From Tetradesmus obliquus (lineage: Eukaryota; Chlorophyta; Chlorophyceae; Sphaeropleales; Scenedesmaceae): 64,000 bases of DNA. The DNA lies in NCBI GenBank assembly GCA_030272155.1, contig CP126196.1, forward strand, positions 2,046,001-2,110,000, read 5' to 3'. A program made the position numbers and the translations under genes. How positions within the stretch are numbered: position 1 is the first letter of the stretch; every line of letters starts with the position of its first letter. A model generated the notes under the pieces. The model ran no database searches and was not told the origin of the DNA. It was given only the letters and a program-made list of their open reading frames with translations. Positions 10,801 through 22,762 of the stretch are shown here, piece after piece.

Positions 10801-13800
10801 TAGCTGGATCTGGGTTCACTATGATCTGCACCTGCACATACGGCTCTGGCGGCTGGGCCTGCTGCTGCTGCTGTCCTGCATCTGCCTGGCCTGCTGCTGC
10901 TGCCTTGCCGCCAAGCAGCCTGCTGGCCTCTGCAGGGTCTAGGGTTTGAACCAGGCCAGGCTGCAGGCAGGGGAAGGCACATCGAAGACAAGCAGGCAGA
11001 CAGGCGAGAAGGTTGGCTGCGACGGAACGCAGAACGCAAACCAGGAATGAAGTGCACTGTGCTGGGTGCGCTGCCGTGGCTCTGTGGCGCCTCTTGTGAT
11101 GATGCATGCGCAGCTGCGTTTCAAATGCCAGCCAGACTGTGCTCGAGCCACAAGCCACCGCCTCCACCACAAGCCTTACGCACAAGGTACGGCACAGCAG
11201 ACCACACACCACAAGAAAGCGTGTGTGTTGCACGCAGGCCGCTAGCAATGCATGCATGTGCACCATGCAATGTCACGTGCCCTGCAGCCAGAGCTTCCAA
11301 CCTCAACGCCAGCAACAGCCACAACACCACGTGGAGCTCAGAACAGCACAAAAGCGCCTCACCTTCTTCTGCTGCTTTGCAGCCATGCCCAGCCGCTGCG
11401 GCGTCTTGGGCTTGAACAGATCGTTGTCACTGACCACATGGATGCCTGAGACAGCACCAGCGCCAGCAGCAGCAGCAGCGCCACGTGCTGCTGCACCGTT
11501 GGCCCCTAGGCGCTGCTGCTGCAGGCCGCCTGCAGCTGCAGGTGTAGGGAGCTCCTGCAGGACAGCAGCAGCAGCAGCAGCAGCGGCGGTATGAGGGTGT
11601 GGACACAGGTGAATCGACATATACGTGACGGGGCTGCAGTGATGCTGTTGTTGTGGCATGCCTGTGCGATCTGGACTTGTTGGACGCAGTACTAGCAGGC
11701 AGCGGTCAAAGCAGCTCCACGGCAGTGCACAGCAGGCTAGCTGTCTCAGCTACATCTGCAGTACATCATACTCAGCGTTGGACATCAGCAAGTAACACAG
11801 CACAGCATGCTCATAAACCAAACCCCCACACAACCCATAAAACAGGAACAGGGGAGACCACCACAACATGCAACTCTCGTTCAACAACACACGCCATGGA
11901 CATCCAAGCAGCAGTACTGCGGCAGGAAGTCAGCCAGCGATCACTGCTCCTGACTAACTTGTGGTGCCAGCCATGTTCTGTAACCAAGCCAGGACAGCAT
12001 GCCTGGATCAGCATGTAACTGGTACATTGCACAGGCTGCCTCCCCATATTCTTATGCTGGGCTGCATACCAGCCTTCAAGCAGCAGTCATGGCAGCACTA
12101 GTGTAGCCGTCTTGGCTTGGCATGTGGCTCAGCATGCCTGTGAAGGCACATACACCTCATCAAGCATCATCATGATGCAAACAGTAGCATGCAGGCATGT
12201 TGCTGGCAACTTGTGGAGACGTGGAGACTGCTGCTGTTGGCTCGGAGAGCGCTGGACATCTGCCCAGCTATGTGTACAGGCACTGAGTGTGCTCTCATGC
12301 ACTTAGCTTGCGGCGCTACAGCACGCTGATGTTCATCGAGAGGTCTCAGCAGCTGCTATTGCAGAGTACACGGCAGGGGCATAACGCCCGCTGCGCAGCC
12401 GTCGGCTGCTGATCAGCAGCCAAGGAGCATGCTAGAGCCTCAGGCTCGTGCAGTGTACAGTGCAGGTGAATGGCAAAGTTGTTTGCCACGAGACAAGCCA
12501 CACTAGTTCAATGCTCCAACAAGCTGCTACCATTCAAGCAGCTTCAACAGTCAACCTGCTGCCTTTAAAGCAGACTGCAGACACCGCTGCACATTTACAT
12601 GACACGTGCCAATCGCACAGTCACCTGTTGCAAAATCGCATGCACCATCATATGCATAACGCGTCGACAAAAAGAGCGTTCGCTGAAGCTGCAATTGGCG
12701 CTTGAAGACCAAGCAGCGCTTTTCAAGGTAGGTGGCAGCAAGCAAGCCCTGATTGCAAGAAGCTGCACCATGAACATCCCTGCCACGAAACAATCACATG
12801 CAACACGAGTCCAAAACCACAGCAACTAGCACACAACGCTTCACAACAACATGCACCGTTCCTGACGGCAGAAAACGAAGCTTCGCAGCTCCTGCAACAG
12901 CCAGCAGTTAGTACCTGGCCTGAGGTCTTCAGTCTCTTGGCTGCCGGCAATGCTGCTGCTGCTAGTGCTGCCTCTCGCTGCTCGCCAGCTGCTGAGGGCT
13001 TGCTGCTGCAATGAGAGGCAGTGTAATGACAGGCGAAAGAAGCAGCAGACAGGGCAGCAGGCGCAGGCAGGTTGAGCACCAGTTGGTGAAAGTCTGCAAC
13101 AGCTTGTCCTGCAAGTGCTGGGAGCAAACTGGCTCTTGCAGGACAACTTGCTGCACTGCTGCGCCGCTATATGCTGGCCTTGCAGGAGCTCATGGCAAGT
13201 GTGTACCTTTAGTTGACTGGTTGCACGTCAACACAGCTTTATACGATGGTGTCAAACCCCAATCCCTTGCACACCTTGCAGCCAGACCCCGCCCTCCTGC
13301 AAGCATTGTAACAGCAGCAATCCCCATCCGCTCTTCAGAAAGCCTTACCTTGCTGCTGCGCCTGCTGGCTTGGTGCCTGCAGGAATGGCCTTCATCCACA
13401 GCGCCACCACGTCACGCGACAGCCGCCGAACATCGCTGCTGTCATGCTTGCGCAGCGCCCCAATCACTTTAGCGCTCTTGGTGCCCTGTACAAAGCCCTT
13501 GGTCACTGGCAGCTTCTTGAGTGCAGACAGCGCCTCTGCGAGGAACTGGCTGGCCTGCTCGCTGTCTTCCTGCAAGGCTGTCAGCATCCAGCCAGACAGC
13601 ACATCCACGCCGCCCCGTGCCATGAATTCGGCCAGCACAGCAGCGCTGCTGAGGCCCAGCACGGTGCAGGGCAGCATGCGGGCCAGGCTGCTGCTGAAGC
13701 TGCCCATGGCCTTGATGAAGGGCTGCACTGAGGCGACGTCTGAGATGCCGCCTGCGCTGTTGATGAAGGGCAGCAGCAGGTCTGTATACTTGTCCACGTC

Positions 13801-14654
13801 GCCACTGCTGCTGCTGCTGCTGCTGCCAGCCTGGGGCCTGCTGCTGCTGGCTGCTGCTGGTGGTGCTGCTGGGGCTGAGCCTTTCGACTTCTTGCTGCCT
13901 TTGGTGGCCTCTCGCATCATCTGCTCGCGCACGGTGAGGCATGCCTTCTTCAGCTGTGGGTTGGTGCAGGTGTGGCACTTGCCACATCGCTGAGACTTGC
14001 GAATCACTGGAAACAGGTTGCGTCTTTTCCTGCGGTGTGAGCTGCTGCCGCTGCCTGTATCGCTGCTGCTGCGCCTACGCTTGACTGCCTGCTCCGCTGC
14101 TGCGCTGGCTCGCTTCTTGTGGCGTGATGCCAGTGTCTCATTGTCGCTCAGATCATCTTCGCTGCTGGATTCGCTGTCACTGCCGGACTCGTCGTCTTCT
14201 GAGCCGGACGCAGAGTCGGCCCCATCACTGGAGTCTGCAGCAAGATGGCAGCAAGCACAACTGTAGCGTCGTCAACAGCCACTGATCTCGTCAGGCCGCA
14301 ATGTCCCACGCTTCGGACGGTTTTCAGTGCATGCTATGCATATCTGAACCACATGCCTGGCCACAGGCACAGCAGGCCGCTGCTACAGCTACTGCATGGG
14401 CTGCATTTCACCACTGAAGACCATGTGTAGTGGCTAGATCAGCAACCACTGCAGCGTGCCCAGCTATCAGCAACTGCGCTGCAGCGGCAGATGTGCTAAT
14501 CACCTGACGAGCGCCCTGAGGAGGCATCACTGCTTGATCTACGCAGCTGCTGTTCTTGAGGGGCAGACGGCGCAGCTGCTGCAGGGCTACCATCAGCCTC
14601 CATAGGTATTGGTTCCTCAGCAGACAACATATCAACTGCTTGTTGTGGCATCAT
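7855..14654 (-). CDS. PNUTS: PNUTS-like protein phosphatase 1 regulatory subunit (TFIIS-N, RVxW, CCCH finger)
   Basis: Phase-consistent exons on the minus strand: 14654-14504, 14234-13349, 13005-12915, 11554-11363, 10960-10340, 9747-9502, 9036-7855; 1122 residues. Start ATGATG at 14654 (context AACAATGATG). Order: acidic Ser/Asp stretch; basic nuclear-localisation-like region (KRRRRSS, HRRKRRN); Cys knuckle CGKCHTCTNPQLKKAC at about 134-149, resembling half a CXXC finger; helical TFIIS N-terminal/LW-type domain about 180-335; PP1-docking motif KRVAW at 623-627 within a PNUTS-like context (EHELVAVRWF); Gln/Pro-rich tail; terminal C-x8-C-x5-C-x3-H zinc finger at 1087-1106. TFIIS-N plus RVxF/W plus C-terminal CCCH is the architecture of PNUTS (PPP1R10), a nuclear PP1 partner in transcription termination. 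The Cys knuckle is an extra. Identity is inferred from motifs and domain order. Confidence 0.72.
9230..9300 (-). repeat. Donor-side echo of PNUTS exon 6
   Basis: On the minus strand this copies the exon segment encoding AMQPAMEWYGAPPE (real copy 9535-9575), here as AMQPSMEWYGAAPEA followed by a stop. It lies in the intron downstream of the real donor at 9501. Confidence 0.7.
9838..9992 (-). repeat. Two acceptor-side echoes of PNUTS exon 6
   Basis: The exon start encoding ACKDAHLTDEQLRALAA (real exon begins 9747) recurs twice upstream on the minus strand, near 9865 and 9985, at a spacing of about 117-120 bases. Both copies keep the CTGCAG acceptor-like context and about 45 exon bases, then diverge into a shared intron-like sequence. 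Confidence 0.8.
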
Positions 14655-16203
14655 TGTTTGCCTTGCTGCTTGCAGCCCAGAGCATGCAAGGCTAGTGCAA
14701 ACAGCAGCACATGGAGGCTGTGGCACTGTGGGTGTCTCAGACCCGGGCCTGCCACCCAAGGAACAGCACACAAAAACGCAGGCGATGAACCCCGACTAGG
14801 AAATCCTCCTGTGACGCTCGTCACCAAGCGGAACCAGCCAGGACCAAGGAGGTGAACTAGCTATGGTCAGGGCTGCTGTGTGTGATTGCAAGATAGCGCT
14901 GCGCTTAAGAGTGGACTACTAAACTGGGCTTAAAAACTCTACTGATGACCTTGAAGTCTAAGAGCGTCCTGATTTCCACGACGGGCAATGTCTGAGACGC
15001 AGCCAGCACGCATGACCTGCGTTAAAAGCCACAAGAACGCACACCTTTAACGGCCAAACATCGCAGAATTGAGGTGATGAGGAGGTCGAGCCGATGTGCT
15101 GTACAGGTTCCTTGTCATCAGCACTGAACCAGCGAGGCAATGGCCACCTTGGCGTTGCACCAACCTTGGCGTTTCACTTTCAGTGCTTTGCTCAGCCCTA
15201 CTACTCGCCAGGTTCCTGCGTTTAGCCTGCATGTTTGCAACTGCAGTGAACCTGTCGTCCAAGCTCAGCTTGCAGCCAGCACAGCACGGCACATCATCTT
15301 GAAGTAATACACCGTCTTGTAAGCTGTTGCTTTGGCATACCGGTCGCTCCAGCAACGCCTGTGAGGGAGCAGTTGCAGTTTGCTAGCTTCGCCCCACTCC
15401 TCCGAGCTGTACTGAGGGCACGGCACGCCAGGCACTCGGGCTCAGACGTATTTTGGTTAGACTTGGCACCGTTTAAGTAAGCAGGCAGCGCATCAAGGCA
15501 CAGCAGGGGGCGTCGTCCCTCGGAAGGTGTGTGTGTGCTGACAGACCTCAGCAGCACTGCCAGTACAAGGGCTACAAGCAGCGGCTTAAGAGCTGCTGTA
15601 GATCTTTCCACATAGTCATCTGCCATACAAGTGTGCTTACAGACCCTCTGGCTACAAGCAGCGTGCGGGCAGTGCGTTGCACGCGTCAGCTGTGGCTTGC
15701 ATGATTGCTCTTGCCTGATATCTGTTTTGGCTTGTACCATCAGCACAGTTACAACGATCTTCAGCAATTGTGATTTCCTGCTTGAGTTCTTATCTGGGCA
15801 GCCAAGCAGGACAGTTTGGGCTGTCAAGCAGGGCAGCTGGGTTGTTGCACTGAACGCACCCATGGACATCAAGTAGCGTGCTTATGCCATGCCTGCTGCT
15901 ACAACTTGCCAGCAGCAGCATTTGAGGGGTGTAACAACAACTCAAGCAATGATACATTGATATTGCTGCAAAGCTAGCAGCTCTGGCAGTTGCAGCAGCA
16001 GCAGCAGCAGCAGGCAGGTCTTTGGTGCTGGTGCTGCACCGCAGCTCTGGTTCCACCCCTGGATGAATGCTTGCATCCACGTCGTCAATGCCAGCAGCCA
16101 GCACTCCATGCCTGTGGAAGGTGTACTGCTGTTGTCCCTCGGCAACCTTCTTGGCAACCTTCCGCACAACCTCCTTTTGGATGTGTCTGCTGCAGGCGCC
16201 ACC
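14655..16203. promoter_or_regulatory. Divergent upstream region of the PNUTS-like and SnRK2-like genes
   Basis: This holds the 5' flanks of both genes. One open minus-strand frame (15626-15294) is listed separately as a weak candidate. A (CAG)n tract lies at 15991-16012. No clear TATA element was recognised. Confidence 0.35.
15294..15626 (-). CDS. Possible small signal-anchor protein (weak)
   Basis: An ATG-initiated frame of 110 codons encodes a hydrophilic start (MADDYVERSTAALK), a hydrophobic segment LLVALVLAVLLRSV, then a Cys-containing tail. A signal anchor or cleavable signal peptide is possible. No intron, homology or codon evidence supports it. It lies between two divergent gene starts, so it may be a chance frame in promoter or untranslated sequence. 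Confidence 0.2.
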   Translation of the reverse strand: MADDYVERSTAALKPLLVALVLAVLLRSVSTHTPSEGRRPLLCLDALPAYLNGAKSNQNTSEPECLACRALSTARRSGAKLANCNCSLTGVAGATGMPKQQLTRRCITSR

Positions 16204-19200
16204 ATGAGCACAGGCGTGCAGCCGCCCGCCAACCCCGACCCCCTACGTGAGACCAGCCGCTACACCAAGGTCGCCGACCTCAGCCATGGCAGCTTCGGCT
16301 TTGTGCAGCTCGCGCGCAACACAGAAACGCAGGAGCTGGTGGCCATAAAGTTCATTGAGCGAGGCGACAGGGTGAACAGGTGCGGCAGCAGCAGCAACAG
16401 CAGCAACAATGCGGTACAGACCGCAGCCAGAGCATGCAAGACCAGCTGTGGCAGGAGGGACGCGGCTATTGCCCTGCGGCACCGAGATAACAGCAGCAGC
16501 AAAAGTTTGGAACCAGCATCGTTCATCCTGTCCTGGCCACACATAATGGCAATGGCAGGATGCGGCAGCAGCTGGCATGCGCAGAGAAGGCAGGCATGTT
16601 GCTGTCTTAGACATCGGTAGGCAGTGGCCTTATCAGTTAGGACAGACCAAGGTGGCAGCCTCCCCAGCAGCAATGGACGTGTGCGTCCCATGGTACTTGC
16701 AGCAGCCTTGCAGCTTTACCATTAGCATCATCCGCAGCAGCTGCAGCTCCTGGACGCCCCACCACTGAAATTTGTGGGTACTGCTGCTGCTGCTGCTGCT
16801 GCAGGTATGTGGAGGCGGAGATCCTCAACCACCGCATGCTGCGCCACCCGCACGTGATTGAGTTCAAGGAGGTGTTCATCACCAGCGAGTACATCTGCAT
16901 CGCCATGGAATTTGCCTCCGGCGGCAGCCTCTTCACGTGAGTGCAATGGCACAGGAGGTTTTGGTTGCAGGACAGCCCTCCGCTGCCGGGCCGCTGGGCT
17001 GCAGGCAGTGTGTTGGAAGCATTGTGATACCAATGCTATAACAGCAGCTGCCGCAGCTGTTGGCTGTGCATTGGCTGCCTGGGGCATGCAGGTGGTTTGC
17101 ATTTTGGTGCGCTGACGTGTGGCCTGCTCTGCCTTGCGGTGCGTGTGTTTGCGTCTGCCGCTGCGCCTGCAGCTACGTGCAGCGCGCGGTGCGGCTCAAG
17201 GAGGCGGCCAGCCGCTGGTTCTTCCAGCAGCTGATCATCGGCCTGGACTACTGCCACAGGCGCGGCGTGGTCAACAGAGATATCAAGCTGGAGAACACGC
17301 TGCTGCAGGTGGGCCGAGTGGAGGGGATGGCGGCAGTTCAGTCAGTCAGCGTGAACCGTTAGCACAGCTGCCTTTGGCATGCAGGCAGCAGTCAGCAGCA
17401 GTAAAAGGGTTCATCGTGCTGGAGATCAGGCTGCTGCATGTGGAACAAGCAGCAGCAGCCATTGCAGCAGCAGCAGCAGCACTGGTGCTGTGGCTCAAGC
17501 GCCCCGCAGTGCTGTCGCAGCGCAGCTCGGCTACTTCACGTGCGTGTAGCATGCATGGCTGTTGTGAAGCGTTGACTCTGATGGTGACGAGTACAGGCCA
17601 GCTGACAGTGGACAAGCCGGCATGCAGGGTTACAAGCATGTTGCACATGGCGGCACCTGTGCGAGGTACGTGCCAGTGCAGGGAGCAGCTGATAGCAGCG
17701 CCTCTCATCATGCTACCATTTTGGCTTCCGTGTGCCGCTATCTATGAGTGGTTTCCTTGTGCTGTAGGCAGCTGCTGACATCATGCTGCTTGCTTTGCGG
17801 TGTGCTGCCTGCAGATGGTGCAGGGCCTGCCGCTTCCGCTGCTGAAGATTTGCGACTTTGGCTACAGCAAAGCACACTTCATGAGCGCGCCCAAGTCCAA
17901 GGTGAGGGCGGCAGCATGGCTTCAGCGGCAGCGTCAGCTGCGGGCGTGACAGGGCAGCACAGCTGCTGTACCGTTGCGTGGCGGCCATGGACTGCAGCAG
18001 TAGCAATGTTGTGTCCGCGTCGCACTCCTGCGTTTGTTGATTAGAGTAGGCGCATGAAGTAAGGAAGTTGCTAGCTGCCAACTGCTGTCTGCTGGGATCC
18101 AGACAGCCATGTTTCTTCGACCCTGTTCCATCCTGTCGCATCCTGTCGCACGCACCACCACCACCACCACCACCTCCGCAGGTGGGCACGCTGGCGTATA
18201 CGGCGCCAAATAATCCGCGCCACGGACAACTACGATGTAACATTCTGTTGACTTGATCAACCCTGTTTGACCCTGTTTGACCCTGTCCTGCAACCGCAGG
18301 TGGGCACGCTGGCGTACATGGCGCCCGAGATCATCCGCGCCACGGGCAACTACGACGGCAAGAAGGCCGACATCTGGAGCTGCGGGGTCATGCTGTACGT
18401 GATGCTGTTCGGGCAGTACCCCTTTGAGACGCAGCAGCCGGGCGGGCCCAAGCTGGAGCCCGACAGGCGCATCCGCACCATGATGGACCGCATCGTGAAC
18501 ATGCAGGTGCGTGGATGATGTATCGCTGTTGTGCGTTGCTGAGGCTGAAAGGTGATTTGTAGGAGCTGCCCGCATCGTTGCCATTTTGCACTTGGTGCGT
18601 TCAGCAGTCTGCCTTGCAGGTGTATTCTTCATCTCTGCTCTCTCCTCCTGGTCTGCTGATGTGTGGTCTCTGCAGCGGTCTATCCCCCAAAGCACCAAGA
18701 TCAGCGCCGATTGCTTGGCTGTGCCTCCTTAGCAATGCTGCTGTCGCCCGTGTGCTCACTCTCCATCTGCTGTTGTCGACTCGTGTGCTGCTGGCGTGTC
18801 CTGCACTGGTCCATCCCCAACGGCATCGAGAACAGCGCTGTTGCACTGCCCAGTCTGCGCATCACACTGACCCCTGCGTGCTCTCCTGCTCCTCCTGTTG
18901 TGTGGTGATGACGTCCTGCTCTGCAGTGGTCCATCCCCAACGGCATCGAGATCAGCGCCGAGTGCCGCGACCTGCTGTCGCGCATGCTGGTGCGCAACCC
19001 CGACGAGCGCATTACCATGGCAGAGATCCACAGGCACCCCTGGTTCATCGCAAACCTGCCCGTGGAGGTGCGCAGGCTGATCGTTGCATCAGTGATTTGC
19101 AGAGGCTGAGTGCCGTGCCATGGTTGGTTGCCTTGATTGCCGTGATTGCTGAGAGTGCCACAGGCACCCCTGGTTCATAGCAAAGCTGCCCGTGGAGGTG

Positions 19201-19393
19201 CGCAGGGTGCGAGGCTGGCAGCAGCGAGTGTTGCGGCTGCTGTGTGCTGCAACAATGATGTGCAGTGGCTGAGTGCCGGGGCATGGCGTGGTTGATGCCC
19301 GTTATTGCCGGGAGGGCCACAGGCACCCCTGGTTCATTGATAACCTGCCAATCTAGCTGGGTGCTGCGGCTGCCGTGAGCGCTGTGAGGGCCA

Positions 19394-19439
<46 letters not shown>

Positions 19440-20316
19440 GCGTCTGCTGGTTTCACCGTGTCACTTCATGTCACATCATGCTCTGTCACATGTCACATGA
19501 TCTCACATCCCATTGCACCGCAGGCTGTGTCCATGAACGACAGCTACCTGTCTGACGAGGACTACAGCAGCGTGCAGAGCGTGGAGGACATCAAGCGCAT
19601 CCTCAGCGAGGCGCAGACGCCCGGGCCCAACAAGTACAACTTCGACAACCAGGTGCGCGCTCCTTGTTGTTTTGCACACCTGCAGCTGTTTTTTTTCCGT
19701 TGGAACACAGACACTACAGGCGGCGTTGAGCATAGCTCTGCAACCAGCAGCTGTTCTGAGGTATGCTGGGACTGTGCGGCGTAGCGCCACGTGGATGGGC
19801 TGCCGGGTGTGGGGGTGCTGACTGCTGCTGCTGCTGCTGCTGGCGTGGCCTGCTTTGTGCAGGGCCACGAGGGCTATGAGGACAACATGATTGACGATGC
19901 CATTGAGGACGAGTTCAATGAGAACGAGCAGAGCTTCAACCCGGTGAGCCTACGCTGCTGCTGCAACGGCGGCCTGCAGGGTGCACGCATGGTGTTGCTG
20001 CAGCCGGTTGAGTTTGTAGAAGCAACAGCGAGCTACAGCTGGACAGTTGCGAAGCAGATGCTGCAGACATCTATCGCTACTTACGTGAGCGCAGCTCATC
20101 CTGCAAGGCCAGCCTTTTGGGTACTTGAGTGGTGGTTTCGGGCGATGCAACCACCTGCTGCACGTGCGTGCAGGCTTGCAGTCTGCAGCAAGGAGCATTG
20201 TGCTGACAGGCTTCTGTTTCTGCTGCTGCTGCTGCTGCTGCTGCCTTGTCCTCCTCTCTTCCTTGCTGCTGCAGCGAGCCTATCAGCAGCGTGGCGTGGC
20301 AGCAGCAATGCAGTAG
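16204..20316 (+). CDS. SnRK2-type serine/threonine protein kinase
   Basis: Exons with matching phases: 16204-16379, 16805-16936, 17173-17308, 17815-17901, 18300-18506, 18927-19067, 19524-19652, 19863-19943, 20275-20316; 376 residues, a usual SnRK2 length. The start at 16204 has context GCCACCATGAGC. Landmarks: glycine loop LSHGSFGFV (first Gly replaced), VAIK Lys49, helix-C Glu64 ([10 protein letters not shown]), catalytic loop [10 protein letters not shown] with Asp139, KICDFGYSK (Asp162), GTLAYMAPE, subdomain XI ending [13 protein letters not shown]. The C-terminal tail contains an acidic stretch ([20 protein letters not shown]), reminiscent of acidic SnRK2 tails. The usual HRD histidine is Asn137. 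SnRK2 kinases act in stress and nutrient (for example sulfur) signalling. The last 13-residue exon is supported only by phase and an in-frame stop. Confidence 0.88.
18181..18240 (+). repeat. Acceptor-side pseudo-exon echo, SnRK2 exon 5
   Basis: About 60 bases copy the start of the exon at 18300 ([12 protein letters not shown] region), including the preceding CGCAG. Deletions and substitutions break the frame after GTLAYTAP. Confidence 0.85.
18673..18842 (+). repeat. Two acceptor-side echoes, SnRK2 exon 6
   Basis: The exon start [13 protein letters not shown] (real exon at 18927) has an upstream copy at about 18673-18705 (CTGCAG then a diverged WSIPNGI sequence) and another at about 18806-18842 (TGGTCCATCCCCAACGGCAT, with CTGCAC in place of CTGCAG). 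Surrounding intron sequence is duplicated with them. Confidence 0.8.
19158..19346 (+). repeat. Two donor-side echoes, SnRK2 exon 6
   Basis: The exon end encoding [13 protein letters not shown] (real 19029-19067) recurs at about 19160-19207 and 19317-19346, with copies of the adjoining intron (GCTGAGTGCCG...GATTGCCG). Both copies are downstream of the true donor. Confidence 0.85.
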
Positions 20317-22762
20317 TAAGCAGCGGCTGGCAGCTTGTCGATAAGTTCATGTCTACTCATGCTGTCCATAGCATGCTGGCTGTAGCTTGTAGATGCAGTC
20401 ACACGGCTGTATCTGCCACGCCCGCTGATGCCAAGATTGGCATGCTGCTGTGGCGTTGGCAGCCAGTTTGAGAGAACTGTGCAGGTATGTGCTGCCCCCC
20501 TTGCTGGGGCAGCACAGCTCTTGCTTAGCTGCAGCTGCCCAAGTCATTGTAGTGGCACTGGAGGTTGTGCAGCTGCTGCATGTGAATGTACATGCTGCTC
20601 TGGTGGAGCCAGTGCAGCTGTACCTTGCGGCAGCTGCGGATGTGACTGTTGCAGTGCAGTGCTTGTTGATCAGGAGGATGTGCAGCTGCTGCATATGAAC
20701 GACGTACATGGGCATGCTTGATTGATTGGAGGTTGGAGGTTTGATCAAAGGCATGTGCAGACGGTGAGAGTGTGGCTGTTGGAGTGAGTGTGTGAGGCAG
20801 GCTGTAGGGGCGTTGCTGCCTGACGCATCGGCTGGTCCTTTGCTGCATCGCTGCCGATGTTGATGATATTGCCTGGCATGTCCTGTGGTAGGTGGTGCTT
20901 GGAAATATGTCTGGTGGGGTCGGGTGTCTGTGCATGCATGCAGGGGTTTGAGACCCGGTACTTATGCGGCATGCACAGACTGTTGTAATTGCTGCACAGC
21001 GCATTGTGAGGTTGTGCTCACAGTAGCAGCACAGTTATGGTCACAGCACAGCTGCCAGGCTAAGTCGCGGCAGCTGAATCAGCGCTAGCCTGCAGGGCCC
21101 TGCAATGCGACAGGATCTTTTGGAGCACTGCCCACAAAATTGAGGTTCTTGCTGCATTGCAGCAGTGGTTTGGTTGATTTGCTTGATGGATGCAGCACAG
21201 GCGGCAGCCTGTGCACCCTGTGTTCACTGGTGTTGCTTTTTTCTGACAGTGACGGCTGTTCCGCAGGCTGCTCATGCCTGCCTAACTGGTGTGCTTTCGA
21301 CGAGCTTGTTGTCTGTTACATCATGTATTTTGCGCCTGCTAGTGAATCTGCAGAGCTAGCAGGTTGTGCTTGCAAGTGGGGACTGACGGGTTGCTGACGG
21401 TTGACGCATGCTGATGAGCATGCGTAACACTTGCTTAGCCGTTTTCGGGTGACGTCACCGTACACTCCTGCTGCTGGATATGCGGTCGCTGTGGTGCTGT
21501 TGCCGATGAGCGAGCTTCAGCTACCCTTGATGGCTGCATGCTGGCGATGCGTGTTGTTGTTTCTTTACATGCTTGCATCATGCATACCGTGCTGGTCTGT
21601 GCCGTGAATGGCACCGACAATGTGTTACACAGACGCTGCGCTGTACGTGGGATAGTGGGCACTGTGCGTCTAGCACCCGGGCCGAATGGTGTGCTGTGCC
21701 CGGTTGTTTAAAGGAGCAAAGGAATGCTGCTGTGGCGGTGTGCAGTGTGCCGCACAACTGGTGTGGCGCACACGTGGATGCGCTGTGGGACGGTCAAAGC
21801 CACCTTATAAGGAGTCGCCGTGGTCTTCATGTGGTGGCATGTGCTGTATATAGTACAGCGGTCATGGGTTATAGTGTAGGTGCCTCAGAAGGCGTTGGCG
21901 GTGCGGTGGCTTTTGAAATGACCTGGTATGTAGAACCGACGATTAGATTATCTGTTCTGCATGGTGTGCCTGCACCTGTGTCCACAATTTGCCGCCGTGC
22001 CCGGCCTGTAAGGGTACTGGTCTTGCGCACAGATTCCTAGCACAGGTTCCTGGTAAAGTTAATCACCTCCAAGTCATTTGCTGATATCTCTGGTGCAAAC
22101 TGAAGCATTGATGGTGACGATGGTGGTGTGAATCACAAGCCGCTTGTACACGCTGGCAGACAGTTGTACACGCTGCCTCGCAATCGCAGTTGTACACGCT
22201 GCCTCGCAATAGTCTGGCACAGTCCACAGTTTTATCAGCACGCCAACGCACCGCTGCTTCCACAGGCATTGCGTGCCTGGCGGGGCTTCAAGCCCCGTGT
22301 GTTCAATGATAGCTCGCCCCTGCTTCATAACCAGAGCCTAGGGGTGCTGAAACACCTGCTGGTAGCCGCCGCGCTCCCTGCCAAAGTCCCCGGCCTCAGG
22401 GTTACTGTGTCAGATGACTCCTGGAGACTGCAGCTCTCTGCTTTTTCGAAGCTGGCCAGTGCTTCAAACGCCAGGCACAGCGCCTAGGGGTGCTCAAAGA
22501 CCTGCTGGTAGCTGCCGCGCTCCCTGCCAAAGCCTCGTGGTTGCTGTAATAAATTACAACTGCCCCCTGCTCTTGATAGCCGCCTGGGCCCGGCACACAG
22601 CTCACAGGCAACATGCAAACTTGCCGCAAGTGACAGGCTGTCAACATCCTAGGGGTGCTCGAAGACCTGCTGGTAGCTGCCGCGCTCCCTGCCAAACGCC
22701 CTGGGGTCACCGTAACCAATTATAGCTGGCCCCTGCTTCATAATCATAGCCAGGCACAGCAC
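20317..22762. other. Convergent 3' region between the SnRK2-like and ankyrin genes
   Basis: No gene is supported. TGTAA occurs at 20984-20988 on the plus strand. A 156-codon plus-strand frame at 21573-22040 has no recognisable features. From about 22338 the sequence consists of echoes of the ankyrin gene's last exon (listed separately). Confidence 0.4.
22338..22722 (-). repeat. Three 3'-flank echoes of the ankyrin gene's last exon, with stop codon
   Basis: The segment encoding FGRERGSYQQVFEHP plus TAG (real end at 22763) recurs near 22339-22395, 22486-22545 and 22650-22715. All copies are downstream of the real stop on the minus strand and most keep the terminal TAG. Confidence 0.85.

Noticed and set aside
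21573..22040. Plus-strand frame of 155 residues in the SnRK2/ankyrin spacer
   Set aside because: No recognisable motif, no splice partners and a biased Cys/His/Val composition; most likely a chance frame in untranslated or intergenic DNA.
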